44,161 nucleotides of DNA from Labilibaculum filiforme. GTDB taxonomy: Bacteria > Bacteroidota > Bacteroidia > Bacteroidales > Marinifilaceae. The position numbers and the translations under genes are program-made. The stretch spans positions 1-44,161 of the forward strand of contig NZ_MVDD01000027.1 in NCBI RefSeq assembly GCF_002843315.1. The letters run 5' to 3'. Below are positions 24,638-33,333 of the stretch, piece by piece; the stretch's first letter is position 1; each line of letters begins with the position of its first letter. The notes under the pieces are model-generated. The model ran no database searches and was not told the origin of the DNA. It saw only the letters and a list, made by a program, of their open reading frames with translations.

Positions 24638-25768
24638 ATGGATTTTAAATTACTGAATACAGATCCTAAGTCTTCGGCGAGGACAGGGGAGTTGACTACG
24701 GATCATGGGAAAATTCAAACACCCATTTTTATGCCGGTGGGAACACTTGGTTCTGTAAAAGGTGTGCATCAAAGAGAATTAAGAGACGATATTAATGCCG
24801 AAATAATTTTAGGAAATACCTATCATTTGTATTTGCGTCCGGGATTGGATGTGTTAGAGAAGGCAGGAGGCCTGCATAAATTTAATGGTTGGGAACGTCC
24901 TATTTTAACCGATAGTGGTGGTTTTCAGGTGTTTTCTTTGGCTGAAAATAGAAAGTTGACTGAAGAAGGTGCAATGTTTCGTTCGCATATCGATGGTTCA
25001 AAGCATTTCTTTACTCCTGAAAATGTTATGGATACTCAAAGAACCATTGGTGCCGATATTATTATGGCATTTGATGAATGTCCTCCAGGAACTTCAACCT
25101 ACGAGTATTCGAAAAATTCATTGGAGCTTACTCAAAGGTGGTTAGAGCGTTGTGTAAAACGATTCGATGAAACAGAACCTAAATATGGCTACTCGCAAAC
25201 ATTATTTCCTATTGTGCAGGGATGTGTTTACAACGATTTACGTATTAAGGCTGCAGAACATGCGGCCTCGCTTAATCGAGAGGGATATGCAATTGGAGGG
25301 TTGGCAGTTGGCGAACCGGTAGAGGATATGTACTCGATGATTGAAGTAGTGAATGAGGTGTTGCCGAAAGACAAACCAAGATACTTGATGGGAGTAGGTA
25401 CTCCTGTTAATATATTGGAAGCTATTTCGAGAGGGGTGGATATGTTCGATTGCGTAATGCCGACCCGAAATGGGCGAAATGGAATGATTTTTACTAGCGA
25501 AGGAACTATTAATATTAAAAATAAGAAATGGTATGATGATTTTTCACCGATAGATCCAAATGGAACTTCGTATGTGGATCAGAATTATTCAAAAGCATAC
25601 GTGCGACATTTGATTCATTCAGGGGAGTTATTGGGTTCTCAAATTTGTAGCATTCACAATCTGGCTTTTTATTTGTGGCTAGTGCGGGAAGCAAGAGAGC
25701 ATATTAATGCAGGAACTTTTGCGTCTTGGAAAGAAATCATGGTGAAGAAATTAGCAACTCGTTTGTAA
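24638..25768 (+). CDS. tgt: tRNA-guanine transglycosylase
   Basis: The 376-residue enzyme exchanges guanine-34 of GUN-anticodon tRNAs for the queuine precursor preQ1. Catalytic residues are in place: D92 in TDSGGFQVFS and the nucleophile D271 in MFDCVMPTRNGRNG. QGCVYNDLR and GGLAVGEP complete the substrate pocket. Oddly, the zinc-site cysteines are gone: aligned to the Zymomonas enzyme, C-x-C-x-x-C becomes G309, S311 and D314, while the histidine H340 in SIHNLAFY is kept. From memory, other Bacteroidota enzymes share this loss. It is followed by lptG. Confidence 0.95.
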   Translation: MDFKLLNTDPKSSARTGELTTDHGKIQTPIFMPVGTLGSVKGVHQRELRDDINAEIILGNTYHLYLRPGLDVLEKAGGLHKFNGWERPILTDSGGFQVFSLAENRKLTEEGAMFRSHIDGSKHFFTPENVMDTQRTIGADIIMAFDECPPGTSTYEYSKNSLELTQRWLERCVKRFDETEPKYGYSQTLFPIVQGCVYNDLRIKAAEHAASLNREGYAIGGLAVGEPVEDMYSMIEVVNEVLPKDKPRYLMGVGTPVNILEAISRGVDMFDCVMPTRNGRNGMIFTSEGTINIKNKKWYDDFSPIDPNGTSYVDQNYSKAYVRHLIHSGELLGSQICSIHNLAFYLWLVREAREHINAGTFASWKEIMVKKLATRL

Positions 25769-25887
25769 CTGTTAAAAAAGCTTACAATAGATCCTGCTCG
25801 ATTGGTAATTGAAGAATAAGTTATACTTTTATTCCGAAAGTTGTTATTCTGCAATTTTCGGGAAATAAGGAATTTAAAATTCAGATT

Positions 25888-26964
25888 TTGAGAAAATTAG
25901 ATTTATACATTATCCGGAAGTTTTTGGGAACTTTCTTCTTTGCGATTGTTCTAATAATCAGCATTTCGGTTATTTTCGATTTTTCGGAACATATCGATGA
26001 ATACATCGATAAGGAAGCTCCGCTTAAGGCAATTATATTCGATTATTATCTGAATTTCATTCCCTATTTTGCGAATCTTTTTAGTGCTTTATTCACATTT
26101 ATTGCGGTAATCTTTTTCACTTCGAAAATGGCTTACGATACCGAGATTATTGCGATTTTAAGTAGTGGTGTGAGTTTTCGGAGAATGATGTATCCGTACT
26201 TTATATCTGCACTAATAATAGGAATCTTTTCATTTGTTTTAAGCAATTATATAATTCCTCCTGCCAATCAAAAAAGACTTGATTTTACAGCAACCTACAT
26301 TAGCAAACAGTTTCGAAATAACGAACGTAATATTCACAGGCAGATTGAACCAGGTGTTTTTATCTACATGATTAATTACGAGGTTGCAAGTAATACGGGT
26401 TACAAATTCGCCTTGGAAAGATTCGAAGGAAAAGAATTGGTGTCTAAATTATCATCGCGGTCGATTCGTTGGAGTAATGAGAAGAATAAATGGACTATTA
26501 ACGATTTTTTTATTCGTACGATAGATGGAGAGAAAGAATCGTTTGAGCACGGAAGAACGAAGGATACGACCTTTAATTTTGGACCGGAAGAGTTTGGTTC
26601 AAAAAAAAATATTGTAGAGGCAATGAATTTACCTCAATTAAATGATTTTATTGAACAGCAGTCGATGCGAGGCGACAGTAATATAGAAGCCTATAAGATT
26701 GAAAAATACAAACGGATGGCAAATCCATTTTCAACCTTTATTCTAACACTTATTGGTGTATCCCTGGCATCCCGTAAAATTCGGGGAGGAATGGGCTTGC
26801 ATATTGGTATAGGCCTACTGCTAAGTTTCTCTTTTATCCTTTTTATGCAGATATCTATAGTTTTTGCAACAAATGGAAGTATGAATCCGATATTAGCTGT
26901 TTGGTTGCCTAATATTGTATTCGCAGTTATAGCGGTGTATTTATATCGAATTGCACCAAAGTAG
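25888..26964 (+). CDS. lptG: LptF/LptG-family lipopolysaccharide export permease
   Basis: The 358-residue product has the YjgP/YjgQ plan: N-terminal LDLYIIRKFLGTFFFAIVL, two more membrane helices with LFTFIAVIFF and ILSSGVSFRRMMYPYF, a periplasmic beta-jellyroll-like domain (about 135-265), and three C-terminal helices. With LptB it powers lipopolysaccharide extraction from the inner membrane. The start is TTG at 25888; no in-frame ATG lies close upstream and the family's first helix begins at once. It lies 119 bp after tgt on the same strand; LptF or LptG cannot be separated here. Confidence 0.88.
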   Translation: MRKLDLYIIRKFLGTFFFAIVLIISISVIFDFSEHIDEYIDKEAPLKAIIFDYYLNFIPYFANLFSALFTFIAVIFFTSKMAYDTEIIAILSSGVSFRRMMYPYFISALIIGIFSFVLSNYIIPPANQKRLDFTATYISKQFRNNERNIHRQIEPGVFIYMINYEVASNTGYKFALERFEGKELVSKLSSRSIRWSNEKNKWTINDFFIRTIDGEKESFEHGRTKDTTFNFGPEEFGSKKNIVEAMNLPQLNDFIEQQSMRGDSNIEAYKIEKYKRMANPFSTFILTLIGVSLASRKIRGGMGLHIGIGLLLSFSFILFMQISIVFATNGSMNPILAVWLPNIVFAVIAVYLYRIAPK

Positions 26965-27098
26965 AAAAAAATCCAAATTATTTTTCGCGAATATATTTGA
27001 TTATCAAGCAAAAGAGCTTATTTTATAGAAAGCTAATTGTAGGGTGAAGTTACGTAGAGTTTTTTTCTATCCTAAAAATTAGTAACGTTGTATCTTGG

Positions 27099-27120
27099 AA
27101 TTTTGTGAGCTCACGAAATT
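27099..27120. promoter_or_regulatory. 22-bp palindrome upstream of the carboxyltransferase gene
   Basis: AATTTTGTGAGCTCACGAAA plus TT is self-complementary except for one base pair, centred on GAGCTC. It lies 48 bp before the start codon at 27168, where an operator would sit, and is too short of a T tract to be a terminator. No regulator gene lies next to it. Confidence 0.4.
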
Positions 27121-27167
27121 CAATTATATATATGAGAGTATATATTTTCTAACTAAATGTACAAATT

Positions 27168-28712
27168 ATGTCATTGAAACGAAACATTCTTGATCTTAGA
27201 AAGAGAAAAGAAAAAGTGCTTCAAGGTGGCGGTGAAAAAGCCATTCAGAAGCAAGTTGCGATGGGGAAATTGACTGCCAGAGAAAGAGTAACATCTATTT
27301 TAGATGAAGATTCTTTTCATGAATACGATATGTTTGTTGAGCACGAAGCTCGCGACTTTGGTATGGAAAAGAAAGAACTTCATGGCGATGGTGTTATTAT
27401 TGGAACCGGAACAATTTACGGAGAGCCAGTGTGTATTTTCGCACAGGATTTTACCGTTGCGGGAGGTTCTCTTGGTCTGATGCACGCGCGTAAGATTACA
27501 AAAATCATGGATCATGCATTAAAAATGCGTGTACCTTTGATTGGTATTAATGATTCGGGTGGAGCTCGTATTCAGGAAGGTGTTAATTCACTTGCCGGAT
27601 ATGGAGAAATCTTTTTCCGAAATACGTTAGCATCTGGAGTAATTCCTCAATTGTCAGTAATCCTAGGTCCTTGTGCCGGAGGTGCTGTTTATTCTCCTGC
27701 ACTTACCGATTTTGTGTTTGTGGTTGAGAACATTTCTAAAATGTTCATTACCGGTCCTGAGGTAATTAAAACAGTTTTGGGTGAAGAAATTAGTATGGAA
27801 GAACTGGGTGGAGCTAAAGTTCATAGCGAAATTACAGGGAATGCTCATTTCTACGCTTTAAGCGAATACGAATGCTTCGAACAAATTAAGAAGCTACTCA
27901 CCTTTATACCATGGCACAACGCTAAAAAAGCGAAAGCATTTCCTCCTAAGCCACCAAGACCAGAGTACAAAATTGAAGAGATTGTTCCTTCTGATCCTAC
28001 TCAACCTTACGATATTCGTAATGTGATTAAAGCAATTGTTGATGATTCGGATTTCTTCGAGAGTATGGAGAATTTTGCCCGTAACATTGTTATTGGTTTT
28101 GGTAGAATGAATGGCGAAACTGTTGGTTTTGTTGCAAATCAACCACTTGTATTAGCAGGTGTTTTGGATTGTGATTCATCCGATAAAGCAGCTCGTTTTA
28201 TTCGTTACTGCGATTCTTTTAATATTCCAATAGTAACTCTTGAGGATATGCCAGGTTATTTACCAGGTGTGGATCAGGAGCATATGGGGGTTATTCGTCA
28301 CGGTGCTAAAATTTTGTATGCTTATAGTGAAGCAACAGTGCCTAAAATTACTGTGATTGTGCGTAAAGCTTATGGTGGAGGTTATATTGCTATGAACTCT
28401 CGTCATATGAAAGCAGATTTCATGTTTGCATGGCCAAATGCAGAAATCGCAGTGATGGGTCCTGATGGTGCAGCTAACATTATCTTTAGAAAAGAGATTT
28501 TGGCAGCAGCCGATCCAGAGGCTATGAGAAAAGAAAAAGTAGCTGAATATAGAGAGAAGTTTGCCAATCCTTATGTTGCGGCAGCCAAAGGGTATATCGA
28601 TACGGTTATTGAGCCACAAGAGACTCGTAATATGTTGTTACACTCGATTGAGGTTTCCAGCAACAAAGTTGATGGTAGACCAGCGAAAAAACACGGTATT
28701 CCTCCATTTTAA
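27168..28712 (+). CDS. Acyl-CoA carboxylase / decarboxylase carboxyltransferase subunit
   Basis: The 514-residue product is a biotin-dependent carboxyltransferase of the PccB/MmdA group. It has both crotonase-like halves: GGGEKAIQKQVAMGKLTARERV, the oxyanion segments FAQDFTVAGGSLG, NDSGGARIQEGV and LGPCAGGAVYSPALTDF, then LEDMPGYLPGVDQEHMG and RKAYGGGYIAMNSRHM in the C-terminal half. It moves a carboxyl group between biotin and a short-chain acyl-CoA, most likely propionyl- or methylmalonyl-CoA. The sequence alone does not separate propionyl-CoA carboxylase from sodium-pumping methylmalonyl-CoA decarboxylase. The next gene, 12 bp on, is its biotin carrier; no biotin carboxylase or membrane beta-subunit gene is nearby. 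Confidence 0.9.
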   Translation: MSLKRNILDLRKRKEKVLQGGGEKAIQKQVAMGKLTARERVTSILDEDSFHEYDMFVEHEARDFGMEKKELHGDGVIIGTGTIYGEPVCIFAQDFTVAGGSLGLMHARKITKIMDHALKMRVPLIGINDSGGARIQEGVNSLAGYGEIFFRNTLASGVIPQLSVILGPCAGGAVYSPALTDFVFVVENISKMFITGPEVIKTVLGEEISMEELGGAKVHSEITGNAHFYALSEYECFEQIKKLLTFIPWHNAKKAKAFPPKPPRPEYKIEEIVPSDPTQPYDIRNVIKAIVDDSDFFESMENFARNIVIGFGRMNGETVGFVANQPLVLAGVLDCDSSDKAARFIRYCDSFNIPIVTLEDMPGYLPGVDQEHMGVIRHGAKILYAYSEATVPKITVIVRKAYGGGYIAMNSRHMKADFMFAWPNAEIAVMGPDGAANIIFRKEILAAADPEAMRKEKVAEYREKFANPYVAAAKGYIDTVIEPQETRNMLLHSIEVSSNKVDGRPAKKHGIPPF

Positions 28713-28724
28713 AATTTATTCGAT

Positions 28725-29033
28725 ATGGGAAATTTTAAAAAATTCAATGTTGATGGTACTGTTTATAGAACAGAACTAACCAAAAAGTTTGAGAATAGAA
28801 AACCTTGGGTTCGACCAAATCCAAAACACATCAATTCATTCATTCCTGGTACAATTGTTGAAATTTTAGTTAAAGAAGGGCAGGAAGTTAAGGAAGGTGA
28901 AAGCCTGATGATTCTTGAAGCAATGAAGATGAAGAATCAGATTAAAATGCCTTTTGATGGTAAAATTGCCAAAATTTATGTTGCTGAAGGAGAAAAGGTT
29001 CCCAACCGTTTGTTAATGGTGGAAATTGAGTAG
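28725..29033 (+). CDS. Biotin carboxyl carrier protein
   Basis: The 102-residue product carries one biotinyl domain (about 38-102) with the biotinylation motif EAMKMK, target lysine K68, and the flanking FIPGTIVEILVKEGQEVKEG and MPFDGKIAKIYVAEGEKV. The roughly 35 residues before it are basic and lack the Ala/Pro-rich linker seen in fatty-acid AccB. It is 12 bp downstream of the carboxyltransferase gene and almost surely its partner. A strong terminator shared with the convergent ispE follows. Confidence 0.92.
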   Translation: MGNFKKFNVDGTVYRTELTKKFENRKPWVRPNPKHINSFIPGTIVEILVKEGQEVKEGESLMILEAMKMKNQIKMPFDGKIAKIYVAEGEKVPNRLLMVEIE

Positions 29034-29054
29034 TTCTTCTGTATTGAAATAAAA

Positions 29055-29094
29055 AATGAGCCCTTTCGTAATGATTGGGCTCATTCTTTTTTTT
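29055..29094 (+). terminator. Terminator between the biotin carrier gene and ispE
   Basis: AATGAGCCC (29055-29063) pairs with GGGCTCATT (29077-29085), with a T run on the plus strand and an A run on the other side, so it probably works in both directions for the two convergent genes. Confidence 0.88.
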
Positions 29095-29106
29095 AGATTT
29101 ATGCTT

Positions 29107-29922
29107 TTATAATTTTCCTTTCCAACAAAAGTACTCTTCCCATATTTTTGGACAAATGGGTTCGTTCTTGAAAATTCCAAACAGAGAAGAGCCACTTCCC
29201 GACATAGACGCATATAATGCGCCCATGCTATATAAGTGCGATTTTATTTTTTCCAGTTCGGGATGAGCGGGGAATATACTATTTTCAAAATCATTAAATA
29301 TTGAATTTTTCCAATTTTGAATTGGTTCTTTAATTAGCTCCTTTAAGGATTTAGATGGTTGTACTGGTTGAACTTTTGAATAAGCTTCAGGAGTGCTGAT
29401 ATGAACATCTGGCTTTATTAGAAGTAGATGATATCCCGAAAGATTAATAAGCACTTCGGAGAAAATATCTCCTTTTCCTGTTGCGAAAACTGGTTTGTTT
29501 TGAATGAAAAATGGACAATCGCTACCTAGTTGTCCTGCTAAATTTTCCATGCTTTCGTACGAAAGCTTTAGTTGGTATTGTTCATTCAACATTTTAATCA
29601 TAAAGGCAGCATCCGAAGATCCGCCTCCTAATCCGGCACCAAACGGAATATTTTTGTGCAAATGAATAGTGCTTGACGGGATCTGATATTGGGTACGTAG
29701 CAATTCATATGCTTTACAAACAATATTGTCCCGATCGGCTATCCGAATAGGTATTCCCGAGGAACTAAATGTGTAATTTTCTTTCTTGTCGGATGTTGCG
29801 ATTTCTAATCCATCGGTAAGTGGAATAGGATAAAATATGGTTTCTATATTGTGAAAGCCGTCGGGTCTTTTTGCAACGATATTTAATCCGATGTTAATTT
29901 TAGCATTTGGAAAATGAAGCAC
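29107..29922 (-). CDS. ispE: 4-diphosphocytidyl-2-C-methyl-D-erythritol kinase
   Basis: The 271-residue GHMP kinase phosphorylates CDP-methylerythritol in the non-mevalonate isoprenoid pathway. Visible are the N-terminal NAKINIGLNIVAKRPDGFHN with K8, the ATP-binding PFGAGLGGGSSDAA at 93-106, LGSDCPFF with the catalytic aspartate, and ASMSGSGSSLFGIF near the end. The length is typical. It is divergent from dnaB and convergent with the carrier-protein gene. Confidence 0.96.
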   Translation of the reverse strand: MLHFPNAKINIGLNIVAKRPDGFHNIETIFYPIPLTDGLEIATSDKKENYTFSSSGIPIRIADRDNIVCKAYELLRTQYQIPSSTIHLHKNIPFGAGLGGGSSDAAFMIKMLNEQYQLKLSYESMENLAGQLGSDCPFFIQNKPVFATGKGDIFSEVLINLSGYHLLLIKPDVHISTPEAYSKVQPVQPSKSLKELIKEPIQNWKNSIFNDFENSIFPAHPELEKIKSHLYSMGALYASMSGSGSSLFGIFKNEPICPKIWEEYFCWKGKL

Positions 29923-30004
29923 AAGTAATAAGTTTTATGATTGAGGGGTAAAAATACTCGATTTATAAGAGCAAAAAAAATCAATTAGAAGCATTTTTAT
30001 TTTC

Positions 30005-30012
30005 TATCTTTG
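30005..30012 (+). promoter_or_regulatory. Predicted -7 box for dnaB
   Basis: TATCTTTG fits TAnnTTTG; a start near 30018 would give a leader of about 98 nt. Confidence 0.5.
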
Positions 30013-30115
30013 TTTTTGCATTCTAAATTTTTTTTTTAGATCTTTTTCGATTCTAAGAAAATGCTGAAAGTGCTAATTTTAAAGGGAAAGTGTATTATTA
30101 GAATTTAATATTTTT

Positions 30116-31648
30116 ATGGCTGGCGCAAATAAATATAACAATCAACCGAAGAATAAAGTAGATCTTGATTACGGAAAAGTTCCTCCACAGGCCTTAGAGC
30201 TTGAGGAAGCTGTTCTGGGAGCATTAATGCTCGAAAAAGATGCCATGATTTCTGTGGGAGATATTTTAAATGCAGAGTCTTTTTATAAGGATGCCCACCA
30301 AAAAATTTATAAAGCAATTCTATCTCTTTCAATTAACGAGGAACCAGTTGATATTCTAACGGTCACTGAGGAGTTGAAACGACATGGTAACTTGGACGCA
30401 GTAGGTGGTCCTTTTTATATTACCCAACTTACGAATAGGGTTGCATCGGCTGCTCACATCGAGTTTCATGCAAGAATTATTGCTCAAAAGTTTATTCAGC
30501 GCGAATTAATTCGGGTTTCTTCCGAAATTCAAACCCAAGCTTTCGACGAGAGTGTTGATGTTGCAGATTTATTAGATAGAGCTCAGCAGGATGTTTTTGA
30601 AATTGCCGAAGGAAATATCAAAAAAGAATCTTCCCATATTCGTCCTCTTGCCGATGAGGTGATTAATCAAATTGTTGAGGCAGGAAAACGTACCGATGGT
30701 TTAAGTGGTGTTCCTTCTGGTTTTACTGCTTTGGATCGAATTACATCTGGATGGCAAAAATCCGATTTGGTAATTATTGCTGCTCGTCCATCTATGGGAA
30801 AAACAGCATTCGTTTTGTCGATGGCACGAAATATGGCAGTCGATCATAAAGCTCCTATCGCTATTTTCTCGCTCGAGATGGGAGGCGACCAGTTGGTGAA
30901 ACGTTTAATTTCCAGCGAAACAGAATTGGGTTCGGAGAAGCTGAGAAGTGGTCGCTTGGAAGATTTTGAATGGGAACAACTTCATGTTAAAATTAAAGAC
31001 TTGGTAGAGGCTCCAATCTATGTGGATGATACTCCAGGTTTATCGATCTATGAATTGCGATCAAAATGTCGACGATTAAAGGCTAAACACGACATTAGTT
31101 GTATTGTAATTGATTATTTGCAGCTGATGACAGCTGGTTCCGATATGAGAGGAAATCGTGAGCAGGAGGTGAGTTTAATTTCGCGACAGTTAAAAATTAT
31201 TGCGAAGGAATTAAACGTTCCGGTAATTGCACTTTCTCAGTTGAACCGTGGTGTGGAACAAAGAACTGGAGATGCAAAAAAACCAATGCTTTCCGATTTA
31301 CGTGAATCTGGAGCGATTGAGCAGGATGCCGATATGGTACTGTTTATTCATCGCCCCGAGCGATATGGAATCACCGAGGATGCGGAAGGAAATTCACTAA
31401 TAGGTATTGCCGATATTATTATTGCCAAACACCGTAATGGTGCGGTAGGAGAAATTCAGCTTCGATTCCGAAATCAATTGGCACGATTTACCGATTTGGA
31501 GGGGGAATCCGCCAATCCATTTGCGACACCGGGTTTAGATGATGTGAAAACATTCAGTTCTAGTATGAATCAGGAACCTTCCGGTTTTGATGATTTTAAT
31601 GCCGGTTTTAATGGTGGAAATGATTTTGATGATGCTCCTCCATTTTAA
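30116..31648 (+). CDS. dnaB: Replicative DNA helicase DnaB
   Basis: The 510-residue hexameric helicase has the N-terminal primase-interacting domain (about 20-120, PPQALELEEAVLGALML) and a RecA-like motor with Walker A RPSMGKTAF near 224-232, IFSLEMGG, Walker B in CIVIDYLQLM, QLNRGVEQR and DLRESGAIEQDAD. The C-terminus is long, acidic and low in complexity (FDDFNAGFNGGNDFDDAPPF), a tail seen in related Bacteroidota proteins but with no known role. No intein is present. It is transcribed away from ispE. Confidence 0.97.
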   Translation: MAGANKYNNQPKNKVDLDYGKVPPQALELEEAVLGALMLEKDAMISVGDILNAESFYKDAHQKIYKAILSLSINEEPVDILTVTEELKRHGNLDAVGGPFYITQLTNRVASAAHIEFHARIIAQKFIQRELIRVSSEIQTQAFDESVDVADLLDRAQQDVFEIAEGNIKKESSHIRPLADEVINQIVEAGKRTDGLSGVPSGFTALDRITSGWQKSDLVIIAARPSMGKTAFVLSMARNMAVDHKAPIAIFSLEMGGDQLVKRLISSETELGSEKLRSGRLEDFEWEQLHVKIKDLVEAPIYVDDTPGLSIYELRSKCRRLKAKHDISCIVIDYLQLMTAGSDMRGNREQEVSLISRQLKIIAKELNVPVIALSQLNRGVEQRTGDAKKPMLSDLRESGAIEQDADMVLFIHRPERYGITEDAEGNSLIGIADIIIAKHRNGAVGEIQLRFRNQLARFTDLEGESANPFATPGLDDVKTFSSSMNQEPSGFDDFNAGFNGGNDFDDAPPF

Positions 31649-31695
31649 CTACTTGCGAAAACAACTTAGCAAATAGAATTTCTTATCTTGTTTTT

Positions 31696-32985
31696 ATGAT
31701 TGAAGATAAAACATTCTTGAAAAAATATAGTCGCAAATTAGTACTCTTACTTTTTGTAGGCTTATTTTCTTATAATTCCTATGCTGCAAGTTTATTAATT
31801 CAGATGGATGATACTCAGAAGAATCATCTGAAGGCTTATGGGATTGCTTTTTGGACACTGGAAAAAAAGTATGAGATTCATTGGTTGCTAAATTATCGCG
31901 GCGGGTCTTTTTTATTGCCTTTCCAGAAAGAAATTCAAGACGAATGTCAGATACGTGGCGTTAGTTTTTCCGTTCTCAGCGATATTTCAACCCAGCAAAT
32001 ATTGACAGAGATTTCGAGTGATGAAGTGAATATGGATGCTGTTAAACTCGAAAAATCACCTTTAATAGCTGTTTATTCTCCCAAAGGTAAAAAACCTTGG
32101 GATGATGCTGTTACTATGGCACTTAGTTATGCCGAAATTCCCTACGATATAATATATGATGATGAGGTAATGACTGGAAAGTTGTCGAAATATGATTGGT
32201 TGCATTTACATCATGAAGATTTTACGGGTCAGTTTGGAAAATTTTATGCCTCCTATCGGAATATGAAATGGTATAAAGATGAAGTGCAGTCGAATATGGA
32301 AATGGCGAATCGTTATGGTTTTGCTAAGGTTTCCGATTTAAAAAAAGCTGTGTCGATTAAAATAAGAAACTTTGTTGAGGCTGGAGGGTTTTTGTTTGCC
32401 ATGTGCTCTGCTACCGATACTTTTGATATCTCATTGGCTGCGGGAGATCATGATATTTGTGATGCCGTATTCGATGGAGATCCAATGGAACCAGATGCTC
32501 AGTCGCATCTTGATTTTTCACAAACTTTCGCTTTTCAGAATTTTACCATCGAAACAAATCCTGGTATATACGAGTATTCGGATATCGACGTAACTTTAAG
32601 CAGGAAGCTAAAGCAGGAGGAGGACTATTTTTCTCTATTTGACTTTTCGGCGAAATGGGATCCTGTGCCAAGTATGCTGTGTCAGAATCATAAAAATTTG
32701 ATAAAAGGTTTTATGGGGCAGACAACAGCTTTTAAATTAGAATTAATTAAGCCTAATGTGCTTGTAATGGGCGAAAATAAGGCTGCCGGCGAAGCTCGGT
32801 ATATTCATGGAAACTTAGGAAAGGGAACCTGGACTTTTTATGGTGGACACGATCCGGAAGATTACCAACACTTGGTTGGAGATCCACCTACCGATCTTAA
32901 TTTGAAAAAGAATTCGGCAGGTTATCGACTAATTCTGAATAATGTATTATTTCCAGCGGCAAAAAAGAAAAAACGTAAAACCTAA
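31696..32985 (+). CDS. Exported protein of uncertain function (homologues sometimes called asparagine synthetase B)
   Basis: The 429-residue product has a likely signal segment (KLVLLLFVGLFSYNSYAA) and a conserved body with HLKAYGIAFW, WLLNYRGGSF, VNMDAVKLEKSP, YDWLHLHHEDFTGQFGKFY, GFLFAMCSATDTFD and a C-terminal TWTFYGGHDPED. From memory, similar Bacteroidota proteins are often labelled asparagine synthetase B. That label is hard to defend: there is no Cys-2 glutaminase nucleophile, no ATP-pyrophosphatase SGGxDS motif, and the protein appears exported. Features such as GGGFLFAMC with a later histidine recall class I amidotransferase-like folds, but this is a weak inference. It lies 47 bp after dnaB. 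Confidence 0.7.
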   Translation: MIEDKTFLKKYSRKLVLLLFVGLFSYNSYAASLLIQMDDTQKNHLKAYGIAFWTLEKKYEIHWLLNYRGGSFLLPFQKEIQDECQIRGVSFSVLSDISTQQILTEISSDEVNMDAVKLEKSPLIAVYSPKGKKPWDDAVTMALSYAEIPYDIIYDDEVMTGKLSKYDWLHLHHEDFTGQFGKFYASYRNMKWYKDEVQSNMEMANRYGFAKVSDLKKAVSIKIRNFVEAGGFLFAMCSATDTFDISLAAGDHDICDAVFDGDPMEPDAQSHLDFSQTFAFQNFTIETNPGIYEYSDIDVTLSRKLKQEEDYFSLFDFSAKWDPVPSMLCQNHKNLIKGFMGQTTAFKLELIKPNVLVMGENKAAGEARYIHGNLGKGTWTFYGGHDPEDYQHLVGDPPTDLNLKKNSAGYRLILNNVLFPAAKKKKRKT

Positions 32986-33128
32986 GGAGAGTTCAAAAGT
33001 CTAGAAAGGTCGCAAAGTCAAATGATCAATGGTTCATATTCCTTCGTTTTTTAACTTTTTTCTTGGTACTTCCTCCTTTAACCTTGTTTCTTTATGTTTT
33101 TCTTAGATTTTTTTGCAGAATTTAAAGC

Positions 33129-33161
33129 AAAAAAAAGGCTGCGTCCCCTAAACGCAGCCTT
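33129..33161 (-). terminator. Strong minus-strand terminator of the candidate small RNA
   Basis: AAGGCTGCGT (33135-33144) pairs with ACGCAGCCTT (33152-33161) over a 7-nt loop. On the minus strand it is followed by eight T residues. It is 290 nt beyond the stop codon of the YjjG-like gene. Confidence 0.85.
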
Positions 33162-33330
33162 CAAATTTCAACATCGGTTAAATACCTGATTTACTCAATA
33201 TATTATTAACCATTTGTAATCTATTAACCTTAGTAACTTCACTAACCCTTTAGAATTATTTATGAAAGTCACAGTACAAACCGATGTTGGCAACAAAACT
33301 TGTTTGCATATCAAGTCTTGTTGATTACCG
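33129..33330 (-). ncRNA. Candidate structured small RNA, about 200 nt
   Basis: Three elements line up on the minus strand. A promoter box TATATTTG (33341-33334) would start transcription near 33330. Next comes a 12-bp hairpin (33323-33312 with 33302-33291, one G-U pair), then a long-range 10-bp stem, AACATCGGTT (33288-33279) with AACCGATGTT (33179-33170), enclosing about 100 nt. Finally there is a strong terminator. No open reading frame of note lies inside on either strand. No Rfam family is recognised; it does not look like 6S, tmRNA, SRP RNA or RNase P RNA. The rest of the gap (32986-33128 and 33342-33450) shows no gene. Confidence 0.45.
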
Positions 33331-33333
33331 ATA

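Noticed and set aside
33251-33325. Tiny plus-strand reading frame ATGAAAGTCACAGTACAAAC onwards (20 codons)
   Set aside because: It lies inside the paired regions of the minus-strand candidate RNA, has no promoter box before it, and no protein-like character.
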